DNA of 64,000 nucleotides, from positions 109,408,912-109,472,911 of the forward strand of contig CM043963.1 of NCBI GenBank assembly GCA_014529385.2, written 5' to 3'. The DNA comes from Adiantum capillus-veneris. Its lineage: Eukaryota > Streptophyta > Polypodiopsida > Polypodiales > Pteridaceae. Below are positions 33,480 to 44,558 of this stretch, piece by piece (position 1 is the first letter of the stretch; every line of letters begins with the position of its first letter). The notes under the pieces are model-generated. The model saw nothing but the letters and a program-made list of their open reading frames with translations, had not been told where the DNA came from and did not search any database. The position numbers were made by a program, and so were the translations under genes.

Positions 33480-35100
33480 CTAGGTTGGTAGCTCTTCCAC
33501 AGGGCAGAACTTCACATATCTCTTTAGTCGTAGGGCTGCCTTTCGAACAGATTCTCCTTCCTTCTGTTTGAATTTATGGATTTGTGAGACTGTATTATGA
33601 GCTATTCCCCTTTGTGAGAATTCCTCAATAAACTCGTCAAAAACCTCCTCCATAGACTCAAAATCTCTACGCTCCACAGAATCAAACCAAGTGGCTGCAT
33701 CCTCTTCTAGGGTATGTCCAAACCCCGCAAATTGAGTAGAAAAATCCAAAACTTCTTCAGCTCTAATTACACGCACGAAGACTGCTACATGATCCCTAGG
33801 ATCTCTATTTCTTGAGTATTTCTTGTGTACCCATTTTTGCACCTGAGAAGGTCTAATTCTACGATGGTCTACAAATCTCATCATTGGTTCTCCTCGTCCT
33901 CCTTGATATGGCTCTTCTGGCCTTCAGTAGTGGGAGGGTTCCTCTCCCAGAGGTGCTCCTAAGCCATAATTTTTTATGGTTCTTGCAAGAGGTGGTTCAT
34001 CTCTTTGAACTCGTTCTCTTTGTTCTCGTTCTATGGGTTGTCTTCCGGGCTCTGCCGACTCTTGAGTTTTTGGCTTACTCTCACCTTGGTAATGTGAATG
34101 GAGTGGTGGTTCTTGTAAATCTCTTAGCCCTCGTGTGGCTGGATAACAACCTCTGTTTAGGTCTTGTTGGGCTGTTGCATTTTGTTGAAGCCATGCCTGC
34201 AATGATGGTTGGGTTGCCTGCTGGTTTTGATTGTGTTGAAAGTTTGCTGCCTGCCGATTAGAATGTGATGTTGCATCGTACTCTTCTGAATATGGATTTG
34301 TAGACTTGCTAGGGGTATAGGTGGACCTTGGTACTTCTTCGGGCGCATATGTTGATGTTTTTGGAACTGTTGCCTTATCTACCTCCTCTGGCAGAATTTG
34401 TTCGTATTCTCGCCCGTACCTGTCAACAAAAATGATATCCTTCCCCATAGCAATTTCATAAGAGAACAAGTAAAGAACCTTGTCATCGCTTAATTCATTT
34501 GGGTAGGTTTCTTTGCATCGAAAATAAGAGACTACTCCCTCGCTCTCATGCTTGTATATTCCCACATTCTCATTATAGGTAGAGACTCTGGTTGTTTTTT
34601 TACCATACATAAAATGAGCTCCAAGTCAATCAATTTTAGGAGGCGGCTCTTGAGTTACTGAGACCATTTTTCCTTTTGCCACATTATCTCCATACCTGTT
34701 GTAATCCTCAGGGTTCCTAACTATCAGATAGTGGTTCCCCTTTTCATCTCGGAACCTATATCCGTCATCATGGACTTGAATTATCTCCAGTCTCTGAGAA
34801 GGCCGTTCCTCTATACAAATACACTTGCGTCCCCGATAGTCAGAATAAACTAGGGCTCCCCGAGAGTTTGTTCCTTCTTAGAAGATTATAGTGAACTTGG
34901 CCTTGTTCAAAGGGTTTTGGGAGGTACTTCCTCCTAACATCGGTCCTTCACCGGAGAAGCCTCCTGGCTGTTGACCACCCATCATGAAGAAGGACTAGTC
35001 TGATGAAGTGTCAGTATCACTACCTTCCTCAATGATTGGGGCTAATGGATTTAGCCTTGCCTGAGTTACACTCTCCTCACTGGATACTAAGCACCCTGAT
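33480..35100 (-). pseudogene. Element 3 gag N-terminal extension and capsid
   Basis: The capsid core is at 33884-33480: HVAVFVRVIRAEEV, DAATWFDSVERRDFES, FIEEFSQRGIA and RKAALRLKRYVKFCP match the order of plant Retrotrans_gag domains. It is preceded by a long N-terminal extension (from about 35100 to 33924, with TAG/TAA/TGA interruptions near 35000, 34880 and 34625). The extension has two similar beta-strand-rich blocks: DGYRFRDEKGNHYLIVRNP (about 34760) and IIFVDRYGREYEQILPEE (about 34430). A Gln/Asn/Pro-rich stretch follows (34350-34050). Such an extension is not usual in gypsy gag; its role is unknown. Confidence 0.75.
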
Positions 35101-36640
35101 CATATGCCACTTTTTGGTCTCTCGAAATGTGTCTTCCTGATCTTAAATTCATCAAACTTAGCAATGCAATTTATCACAAATCCAACCACTCACTTGGCAA
35201 AGGATCAGGTTCTGCACAACTTCTTGCTTTGCTGCCGAGTATACCTGTACACAAGCGTTTAATTTTGGCAATCGAATCAAAGAATTTAACCCGTTAGAGG
35301 TGGTCTTAGTAATGATTGGTGTAACTGGAGTGTTAGTCCCAACCACTACTGTACTCTATACACTTATGATGTTCTTGATTAGGTCCACTAATCTTGAACT
35401 GTACACCACCTACATGTTTGTCAGTCTAGAGGTAACGTCTTAATTCTCGTCTTTGCTCCATAAATAGGTCAAAAAAAGTCCAATTTCACTTCTGGAAGAA
35501 GTTCTGGAACCCTTAAGTCAATTAAAACCTCCTTGCATGTCCATAGTATAATATTGTCCTAAAATAACCCTGTAGACATCCTACGCGTAGGATGTCCTTT
35601 TACTCTGTTTCAGATAAAATTTGCAAGGTAGCTTTTCCTTGATGTGCTGAGCTCACAGCTTTTCTCACTTTTTGGTTTGGACACCTATAAGCTAGTCAAC
35701 CGATCAGAAATCTGTTCCAGAAGCCTAATGTTCGTTCTGATGAATTCACCAGTCAAATCAACTCCAAATTGGACCAAGCTTGTTTAGGAAGTTTGTCCAA
35801 GGCTATATCAGAGCCTGGTATGTCTCAAATATAATTTTGGGCCTTGTAATCATGCATTAGACATACTACGCGTAGGATGTCTTTTGCATCAAAATTTAAC
35901 CCAACTTGGCCCACAACTTTTCCTTGATGTGCTGAGCTCCCTGGTGTGTTTAGATTTGTGTTTGAATGTCAAAAGACCCCAAACTTAGCTATTCTAGCCT
36001 TTTTCTTGTCAAAAATGCTAAAATCTGCTTAAACCCTAACTTTCTCACCCAATTGAGATGAAACCTTTCACATGCACTCAATAAATCATGTAGATCATGC
36101 ACATGAAGACATCCTATGGTCTTGGTCTCAAAATTAGCCTTGGCACAATGTGGGTAGGATGTCTGGCAATTCGTGTCTTTTGGCCACAATCTGTCAAGAT
36201 ATGGTCAATCTTCCACTTTCTAGTGAAAATAGGGTAAAACCTACCTTCTAAACACTCTAGTCAACCTAGATCCTCAAAATTCCTGCCAGATCACCCTGTA
36301 GACATATTACGCGTAGGATGTCTACTGTCTTAGAATGTAATTTTTCTCTATCTGTGGGCTTTCGTATGCTCTGTAGATCTCTCAGCAATAATCACAGAAA
36401 CTTTTGGACTTCAATTTAGCTTCTAGATACAATTCACCGTCTTTTATAGTTCTTCGATGAGCCTAACAGCAAATATAACATGCATGAAGTGCTCCAAATC
36501 ATAAATCATGATGTCCTACTTACCCTACTCCTGCTCATCATGTGAGATGGTGATTTTGGTGTCTCGGATGCTTCCTGGCCTCCCACAGACTCTCAAGCTA
36601 TCTTCTCACCGCATCTACCACTCCAAATCCTACTCTCCAC
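35101..36640 (-). repeat. Element 3 leader with three 24-bp palindromes
   Basis: Non-coding leader upstream of element 3 gag. The 24-bp palindrome of the LARD-1 leader recurs at 35574-35597, 35859-35882 and 36300-36323, with half-sites at 36107-36118 and 36154-36164. The first two are 285 bp apart, the same spacing as in LARD-1. Each is followed by a similar phrase ending in TTTTCCTTGATGTGCTGAGCTC (35635 and 35920). No PBS or LTR edge could be set upstream. Confidence 0.85.
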
Positions 36641-36689
36641 TCCACAACCTAACTCCTATCTAACACTACCTAAGACGGACGATCCAGGC

Positions 36690-37832
36690 CAGCCATACGC
36701 TCCCTTGAGGTGCTTGAAGTCAGCCAAGAGCCTACAAAGGAGGGGGCGAGCCCTAGAAGTAGGAGATGATAGAGAACACTCATTGCACACTCCCAAGAGG
36801 TACCCCTTATACAAGAGGGATATAGGACACATGTCAAACCCCTACCCATGTTGCCCTCATGGTGTGCCGCTGGATCCTATTGGATATCCCTTAAAGAGGT
36901 CCAATGAGAATTTAGTTCAATTAAATAATTATCTACGCATTATTCAAGCCCTCTCTACCAAAGGGGAAAGGAGGACACTTGTCCTACAGCTACCTCTATT
37001 TCTTGAAATGACCTAAGCTTGTGAATGGCTAGGCTTGAGATGAGCGAATGAGTTTGCATCAAGAGCTAGAAGAAGGGGTCGACCCAAGCAAGGACGGGGT
37101 CAGCTTGTGCATATACACCCTCTCACACACTCATACACACTCTTATTCTCATTGTGTGTTGAGTAAGAACACCATTTCCTTCTCCAATCTTGAGAACTTG
37201 AGAGCCTACACCAACAACTCTTGGCTATGGAATGCAAATCCAACAAGGAGCCATGCTCCAAAGTGCAATCTTGCCATCTTCTTCATCTCCATTACTATGC
37301 TACTATGCTATGCTAAGCTACAAGAGTAATAACAAGTGAGGAGATTACTTCTTTCTCATATGTTACTTCTGCTTCCTCTTCCCTTCCCTCACTCCCTTCT
37401 AGCTCTCTCCACCTTTGAAGGTATTTGAGGTCTTGGGATTGAGGCTGGGAATATGTTAATACTTTTTCAAGTTAATTAAGGGCATAATTTTGGTGTATGG
37501 AGTCTACCATCTTCATTGCACCAACAAGGTCTCAAGGAACACAAGCTTGTATTGTACCAGGTCTCTTAATGGGGAATTCTATAATAGAAAATCCTTTTGG
37601 AGAAGGACTGAATCCACATAAATTCCGTCCTCAAATGTTGTCAATTTCTCTAATCCCTTCTCTCTCTCTTTTACAAGTATTGTTCATGCCAAGCTAATTA
37701 GGTGCAATGTTCATTTTGATACCTTTAATCAATTACTCTTCTTATGCTCTTTAAGAATTGTCTTAAAGAAAATGATAACTATTGTTATTTCAATTTCTGC
37801 TACAGTCAATGTTAAAGCCATATTCCATTACA
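36690..37832 (+). repeat. Gypsy-family LTR, plus orientation
   Basis: Same family as the LTRs at 11885-13033 and 57500-59087: GAGCCTACACCAACAACTCTTGGC at 37201, the CTAGCTCTCTCCACCTTTGAAGGT block at 37400 and TTGTTCATGCCAAGCTAATTAGGT near 37680 are shared. It ends CATTACA at 37832, directly against the integrase codons of element 4 (the next bases GTATAAACC encode VYT in reverse). It therefore inserted into that gene. No gag follows, so it is solo or recombined. The left edge is uncertain. Confidence 0.72.
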
Positions 37833-38580
37833 GTATAAACCAAGACATAGTCACCTGATTTAAATTCTTTTGATCGTACATGCTTTTCAAAGAACTCTTT
37901 CTGTCGTCTTTTACTAGCATAGATAGATGCTACTGCTTTAAGATAAAGCTCATCTAGCTTTTCTAGGTCATCTAATCGAGAAGACAACTCATGACATGTC
38001 CACTCTAATTGTTTAGCTACTCTCAAGGTTGGGATTAAGAATTAAATAGGCAGAATGGCATTAAGACCAAACACCATATTATAAGGTGTTGTTCCGATGG
38101 ATGTCTTATAGGCCACTCTATATGCCCATAAAGTAGAGTGTAACTTTTGGTTCCAATCTATCCTTGATCTGCCAAAATTTTAGTCAATATTGTGCAAAGT
38201 GTTTTATTAGTAGCTTCAACATGTCCATTGGCTTGAGGGTGATATGGAGTAGACTTCTTATGACTGATAATGAATTCCTCAAGAAGATTTTCAATAACTT
38301 CATTTATGAAATGTGTGCTTCTATCACTGACAATTTCTATGGGTAATCCATATCCTACAAAGACATTTTTGTACAAAAACTGTGCAGTGGTTTTGGCATC
38401 TACTCTCTGTGTGGATTTGCTTCAACCCACTTTGTGAGATAGTCCATGGAAACAATGATATAATGGGCATGGGATCTGTATACGATTGGTGAGATCAGTC
38501 CCACGAAATCTAATCCCCAATTAGCAAATGCCTTGCTCCCATCATTGGCTGTAATGGAATCTCATCTCTTTTTATAGGTT
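37833..38580 (-). pseudogene. Element 4 integrase, C-terminal part
   Basis: Gypsy integrase closely related to that of element 3. It holds LPIEIVSDRSTHFINE (second Asp), TPYHPQANGHVEATNKTL (catalytic Glu), WAYRVAYKTSIGTTPYNMVF and KSGDYVLVYT. The frame is broken near 38380, 38165 and 38045. It is bounded on the left by an LTR inserted after VYT and on the right by the nested LARD-2. The upstream half continues at 45269. Confidence 0.88.
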
Positions 38581-39759
38581 GGTGCGTTGGTGCAGCCAAA
38601 GTTGGTTGACCATAGAAGATGGCATGGGCAGGTATGTGCATGCTAGCATAAGCATGGCAAAGGGCTATAGCAACTACAAAGATCCTGGGCAGACAGGTAG
38701 TGCTGATATGTATGGCTAATGCGGTTTACAAGCCAAGAAAGAATCCAAGAGGGGCTAATTTGAGGAGCAGATGAATGAGGTTCAAGATGCAATCTTTGGG
38801 CCTAAAAATGTAGAGCTTGAAGTGCTAAAGGAGCAGGTCTAGACGGCTCATCAAAAAGAGCTACGAAGCCCAAGATATTGGAGTTTGAAGGTGCAGTGCA
38901 TTGTAGATCCTTTCCGAGCAGGGCAAGTGGGGACAGGTGGCCCAAGTGGATGTCAATGTATAGATGCGTAGTGCTTGATTTATGGAGCATACCCGTCTTT
39001 TCATATTGCAGATCAGAGCTATGGATTGCAGGATATGACCATTTGAAGTTTTGCAAGGGGGGCCGGGTTGGTGCCCACCTGATCACACAAGAAGGCGTGC
39101 CATGTGGAATTTTTTGGGCCTTGACAAAGTTTAGAAGGTTATAAGCAGTGTACAGAGCTAACAAGAATTCACTTCTTGTCAAACGGAGCCCGGAGCGGAA
39201 AGTTGTAGCAGTTGGGGTGCAGTTGCTCGGAGTTGGCTACAGATGATTTTCTCACTTTTTGCGGCCTCGGTTCGGGGTCTTGGGGAATCTTGAAGTGCAG
39301 CAAGGTCGTGGAGGAGCAAAGCCAATCATGTGAGCTTTCGGCTGGATTTTGCCGCTCGGCAATCTGATCGTCAGATGACAATTGGCAGGCAGGGTAAGCA
39401 GGGGAAAAAGTTAGATTGTATGGGGGGGTTTTATGAAAGTGTTTTTTTATTTTTTTAGAGGCTTGGGGAGGCCGCCACATGGCAGACAGAATACCCCACA
39501 TGCGTGGACAAAGCGGTGGATGCAGGGGTACATGTATTGGTCCATGAGCCTCTTGTGAAGCGAAGGAAGGAGAGAGAGCTCCCGGATCAGTGATGGCGAT
39601 TCTCCTGTGTTGCTATGTTGGCCGTGTGTGCTCGCGCAGTCAAGCAAAGCCGTGCCATTTTGGCTGGTGGTGGCCAGCACTGGATGAGCGGCAAGTGGAG
39701 GTGACATGGAAGTCCATAAGCAACCTATCCCGCACCCACCTTTTTGAAAACAAAGTGCA

Positions 39760-39915
39760 CCCCCCCCCCCCCCCCCCCCCCCCCAGCGATATCGTTAGTG
39801 GTGAGGTGAGGGGATGGGTCCCGCGACAGCAAACAGGGCATGAAACAAGAGGGTGTCCCACGGTGGTCAAACGAGAGGCAAAGAGAGACTCTCAAGGGTC
39901 AATCCCACAAGAGTG

Positions 39916-39985
<70 letters not shown>
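39760..39985. repeat. Poly(C) tract and (GA)n run in LTR
   Basis: About 24 consecutive C at 39760-39784 and about 33 GA units at 39916-39985. The 3' LTR has the equivalent tracts at 44349-44367 and 44503-44555. Confidence 0.95.
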
Positions 39986-39988
<3 letters not shown>

Positions 39989-40233
39989 AAAGGGGCCTAA
40001 AGGGAGAGTTCAAAAAGCTAGGGGGCAGTTCCAAGCGAGCAACATGGCGATGTGTACCCCATGCAAGTGCTTCTAAAGGGGAAATAGACCAAGTATATGC
40101 AAGGCAAAAAATTAATAATGCAAGCTAAAAGATTGCACGAGTTGGAGAGCTCACCTTTTCTCTTTTTTGGACTTGGCCCCTCCATAAAAGGATGTGAACG
40201 TGATATTGAAAGGGCTTTTCGCCAATGTTGCTT

Positions 40234-40710
40234 TTGGCCGGCAACATCTCCAAGTGATTTTTCAAGCATTGAGGGAGAACAAGCTTTTTCTCAACCAAAA
40301 GAAAGCGAATTTTTCCTTCAAGAGATTCCATACCTCGATCATATTATCTCTCAAGATGGTATCTGTATGGATCCATGGAAGTTAGAGTTAATAAAAGCAT
40401 GGCCTAATCCAAGGAATCTACATGAGTTAAGAAGCTTTATTGGTATGTGCGCATACTATACACGCTTCATAGAAAAATTTTCTCAAATAGCAGGACCACT
40501 ACATGACTTAACTAAGAAGAATGTTAAGTACGTATGGACTGCTAAGGAGAAGAATGCTTTTGATAAGCTCAAAGAAAAGCTTACCTCCCAACCAGTCCTC
40601 ATGATTCTAGATCTCTCAAAGTCATTTGAGGTCCAATGTGATGCTTGTGGTGATTGCCGTCGAGTATTTTTGCTTCAAGAAGGGCGTGCCATAGCATATG
40701 AGAGTCGAAG
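40234..40710 (+). pseudogene. RT/RNase H fragment inside LARD-2 5' LTR
   Basis: A plus-strand piece of gypsy pol of the element 1/2 family, covering the end of RT and the start of RNase H. It contains HELRSFIGMCAYYTRF, GPLHDLTKKNVKYVW, KLKEKLTSQPVL and SKSFEVQCDACGDC, and it aligns with 61950-62420 in element 2. The 3' LTR of the same element lacks it (44815-44828 is uninterrupted). No target-site duplication is evident. It looks like pasted or filler DNA rather than a transposition product. Confidence 0.85.
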
Positions 40711-41221
40711 AGCTTTTTTTCTCTTAGAGCTTGGGCCATAAGAGTTTTTTTGGCCGAGGGTTGTGTCAACTCAAAGAATCAATTGTACATGGTTGTGTAA
40801 ATGCAGGAAATCCATCATTGCTGCCTCTTGGCGCCATTCCCCTGTGCCCCTTCTCTTCTCTCCTTGTGTGCGTGTGTTTGCGCGCGTGTGTCGGCGTGTG
40901 TTGCCCCCTGAGATTTGTCGTGCAAAGAGGGATAGAGAGAGGTTGGTTTGAATTGGGCAGAGTGGAATGGTTAGGTCTGTTTGGTGCATTGCATGGTGTG
41001 TGTGCGTATGGTCATGTGCAAGCGATGGTTTGCTTGCGGATAGTGTCGAGTTTTAAAGGCGAACTTTAGTGGATTGGGGTGTTGTGTATACCTTAGGCTA
41101 TAGTGAAGCATTGTGTTATGTGCTGGGCGTGTTCCCCTTTCCCCCTCTCCATCTTCTGGTGCCCCCATGGAGGAGCTGTCTAATGCTCCGATTTGAGGTT
41201 GGTTTTTAGCCGACAAAGTGG

Positions 41222-41821
41222 TTGGCTGATTGTCAAGGTGTTCGGTGGTTGAATGTGAAGCTGGCAGACATGGTGGAGCCAGGTTTTGGCCCCATATTTA
41301 TGGGCATTGAAGATCCCGAGGATTGGTTAGCAGATTTCAAGTTATGGTTGTTGTCAATGCATATGTTGATGGATGCAAAAAAGTTACAGATGGTGTCGTT
41401 GTTGATGCGCGGACGTGCCAAGGTTTGGTTCAATGGTTTAAAGAATAGTGATCAAGGATCATGGTAGAGGCTATAAAATCAATTTTTGGAGCAGTTTCAT
41501 GAGGTGATTACTATAGAGGAAGCTGGTGCAAAGCTGAAGGCGGTACGCCAGGATGTGAGTAAGGATTTCTCCATTTTTCTTAAGCAGTTTGAAGCCGATT
41601 GGAAGCAGTTAGAGGTTGCTACTGCGGTAAAAAGCAATCAATATTTGAAGCTGTCAAAGCTATTAGAGTGCTTGCATCCGAGGATTAGAGAAAAGGTGGG
41701 AGATGGTGATGATACATATGGAGACATGGTCTATCTGGCCAAGATGAAGAGCCTAAAAGTAAAGTGGAAGCTGGAGTGCGTGTTGAAGCCGGCATATTAT
41801 GTGCCTGCTCTACAGAGGTAG
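41222..41821 (+). pseudogene. LARD-2 gag capsid domain
   Basis: A gag-like capsid with two in-frame stops (41465 and 41474). It holds PEDWLADFKLWLLSMHM, MRGRAKVWFNGL and FLEQFHEVI, the usual Retrotrans_gag signature (W..F, a basic residue with WF, and FxxxF), then DFSIFLKQFEADWKQLEVA and HPRIREKVGDG. There is no zinc knuckle. It overlaps the acidic ORF at 41764-41821 in another frame. A diverged relative is at 49060-49490. Confidence 0.75.
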
Positions 41822-43017
41822 CAAAGTGTTCTTTGGTCCAACCAAAGGTGATTCCAATTGTTCAAAGTGCAGAGCCTATTGACGTAATGCCTACTGTTGG
41901 TTATGTTCCAAGGAGATTTCCGGTTTGTGATATGCATGTGCCGACGGTGGACGAGCTTGTCAACGAGGAGAAGCTCCATGTCAAGGTGAACCAGGGTGCA
42001 AAAGCGGTCATAGTTTTCAAGGTTCCATTGCAAATTAATCAGATAAAGCCTGTTCTTGTGGAAAGTTTGCATGAAAGGCAAGCAGAGTGCAATCAAGTTG
42101 TAGATACGGAGGGTTCAGAAGCAGGTGGAGAAAGTGTGCAAAGCCATGGAGATGGTCAAGCTTTTGTGGAGCAAAAAGGGGATGAAGATGCGAATACGGA
42201 GTCGTTATATGATGTTGTTGATGATGAAGATATAAGCTCGAGCTGCTGGGAGACAAGTGAAGAGGATAGAGTAGATGAGTCCACATCCTATGGCGAGGAG
42301 ACGAACTCTGAGGAACCTGAGCTCGTAAAGGTAAAGCTACCTTATTATTTGTTTGATGATATAGTGATAGCCAATGTTCAAGAAGAACAGGGAACAAAGC
42401 AAGCCATTGTGCTTAATGAAGACCAAGTGGAGCGGTGCAGGACTACAAGGGATGACAAGCAAGTAAAGGTGGTGTGTGGTGCCATGCTAGCGGCCATGCT
42501 GATGAAAGTAGAAGTGGAATGTGCCACGGTGGTACAACAGGTGCAAATTATTTCCAGGAGGGATAGAGGAGTCATGCCTAAGGAGGGAGACGAGGATGAT
42601 GCAATAGAGAACGAGTTTCTCTCTTCCTCGGTGGAGCATGATGTAGTAAGAGAGCAAATGATTGAAGAGCATGTGGTTGAAGTTGATAAGCACGTGGTGT
42701 TGATTGACCTTCAAGGGCCAGTAGAAGAGGAAGGGCTCGATGATGATGGAATCAAGTGTATGGCCAAAGAGAAGGTTGTGTTGCCAAAGACGATGGAGAT
42801 TCTGATGCAACAGACATGTCCAGTGGTGGAGAAAGGAAAATCCCAGACAATGGTCTTGCTTCCATTGAAGGTATGTGAGCTATGGTTGATGAATATGATG
42901 GTAGATACAGCTATAGGGTGGATAGTTCAGCAGGTGCATGGGTCTATGGTTGAGGCCTCCGCGGGGAAGCTATGTGATGCAGGGGGTGGTGCAACCCACT
43001 TGAACGTTTGGCAGTAG
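41764..43017 (+). CDS. LARD-2 acidic ORF, 417 residues
   Basis: A single uninterrupted frame in an otherwise decayed element. The first start codon (41764) lies within the end of gag; the protein may begin there or be reached by frameshift. It has no protease, RT or integrase motif. It is rich in Glu, Asp and Val, with an acidic centre (VVDDEDISSSCWETSEEDR, residues about 145-170) and a Val/Glu-rich second half. It carries a PYYLFDDIVIANVQEEQ segment and scattered Cys. It ends at 43017, about 110 bases before the polypurine tract. The family is unknown to me. It could be a gag-linked accessory or structural protein. Confidence 0.55.
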   Translation: MEAGVRVEAGILCACSTEVAKCSLVQPKVIPIVQSAEPIDVMPTVGYVPRRFPVCDMHVPTVDELVNEEKLHVKVNQGAKAVIVFKVPLQINQIKPVLVESLHERQAECNQVVDTEGSEAGGESVQSHGDGQAFVEQKGDEDANTESLYDVVDDEDISSSCWETSEEDRVDESTSYGEETNSEEPELVKVKLPYYLFDDIVIANVQEEQGTKQAIVLNEDQVERCRTTRDDKQVKVVCGAMLAAMLMKVEVECATVVQQVQIISRRDRGVMPKEGDEDDAIENEFLSSSVEHDVVREQMIEEHVVEVDKHVVLIDLQGPVEEEGLDDDGIKCMAKEKVVLPKTMEILMQQTCPVVEKGKSQTMVLLPLKVCELWLMNMMVDTAIGWIVQQVHGSMVEASAGKLCDAGGGATHLNVWQ

Positions 43018-43123
43018 GCAAAATAAGACTATGTATATTTGGTTTTGGTTTTCTCATAGTATGTGCCAGGTTTTGCAATTAGAAGTGGAATAAAGCACTT
43101 TTTTGGTTGAGCATGAATGCTCA

Positions 43124-43139
43124 AATAGGGGGTGGGAAA
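43124..43139 (+). promoter_or_regulatory. Polypurine tract of LARD-2
   Basis: The tract AATAGGGGGTGGGAAA lies directly before the TGATGGTGCAG start of the 3' LTR. It confirms plus orientation of LARD-2. Confidence 0.75.
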
Positions 43140-44501
43140 TGATGGTGCAGCCAAAGTTGGTCGACCATAGAAGATGGCATGGGCAGGTATGTGCAGGCTA
43201 GCAGAAGCATGGGGCAAAGGGTTAGAGCAACTACAAAAATCCTGGGCAGACAGGTAGCAGCGGATATGTATGGCTCATGCGGTTTATAAGCCAAGAAAGG
43301 CTCCAAGAGGGGCTAATTTGAGGAGTAGATGAAGGAGGTTCAAGATCAAATCTTTGGGCCTAAAAATGTAGAGCTTGAAGTGTTGAAGGAGCGGGTCCAG
43401 ATGGCTCATCAAACAGAGCTACGGAGCCCAAGCTATTGGAGTGTGAAGGTGCAATGCATTGCAGATCCTTGCCGGGCCGGGCAACTAGGGACGGGTGGCC
43501 CAAGTGGATGTCACTGTATAGACACATAGTGCTTGAGTTATTGAGCATACCCATCTTTTCAGATTGCAGATCAGAGCTATGGATTGCAAGATATGGCCAT
43601 TTGAAGTTTTGTCGAGGGGCCCGACGTGATCGCACCGGAAGGCATGCCATCTGGCATTTTTTGGGCCTTGATAGAGTTTGAGAAGGTGATATGTGGTTTA
43701 TGGAGCCAACAAGAATTGACTACTTGTCAAACAGAGCTCGGAACGGAAAGTTGTAGCAGTTGGGGTGCAGTTGCTTGGAGTTGGCTATCTACTAATGATT
43801 TTCTCACTTTTTGCGGCCTCGGTTCGGGGTCTTGGGGAATCTTAAAGTGCGGCAAGGTTGTGGAGGAGCAAAGCAAATCGTGTGAGCTTTTGGCCGGATT
43901 TTGCGGCCCGGCAATCGGATCATCAGGTGACAGTTGGCAGGCAGGATAAGCAGGGAAAAAAGTTGGATTGTATGGGGGGTCTTTATGAAAGTGTTTTTGA
44001 GTTGTTTTTTAAAAGCTAGGGGGGGCTCTCAAGAGGACGTCGCGTGGTAGGCAGAATACCCCACATATATGGACATAGTGGTGGATGTGGGGGTACATGT
44101 ACTGGTCCTTGAGCCTCTTATGGAGAGAAGGAAGGAGAGAGATCTCCTAGAGGGCTCAGCGATGGCGGTTCTGCTGTGTCACTGTGTTGGTCATGCGTGC
44201 TGGCCCAGTCAGGCAAAGCCGGACGGTTTTGGCTGGCGAAGGCTCGTGCTGGCAGCGACTGGTGGCTCTGGATGAGTGGCAGGCAGAGGTGACAATGGTA
44301 GTCCATAAGCAACCTGTCCCGCACCCACCTTTTTGAAAACAAAGTGCACCCCCCCCCCCCCCCCCCAGCAATATCCCTAGTGGTGAGGTTAGGGGATGGG
44401 TCCCGCAGTAGCAGATAGGGCATGAAACAGGAAGGGTGTCCCATGGCGGTCAAACGAGAGACAAAGAGAGACTCTCAAGGGGCAGTCCCACACCATCGGA
44501 G

Positions 44502-44558
<57 letters not shown>

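Larger units (their letters stand above)
38585..41140 (+). repeat. 5' LTR of LARD-2
   Basis: Long direct repeat of 43140-45268. It starts TGGTGCAGCCAAAGTTGG near 38588 and ends near GTGTTCCCCTTT at 41140. The copies are roughly 85-90 percent alike by eye, so this is an old insertion. The copy is about 2,556 bp; without the 40234-40710 insert it would be about 2,080 bp, close to the 3' copy. It contains a poly(C) tract (39760-39784) and a (GA)n run (39916-39985) in the same places as the other LTR. Open frames within it are not conserved between the copies. Confidence 0.82.

Noticed and set aside
39590-40000. 136-codon open frame in the LARD-2 LTR
   Set aside because: The frame runs through poly(C) and (GA)n tracts and is not preserved in the 3' LTR.
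41764-43017. Acidic ORF as an envelope protein
   Set aside because: No signal peptide, transmembrane segment or glycosylation-rich ectodomain is visible, and the charge is strongly acidic throughout.
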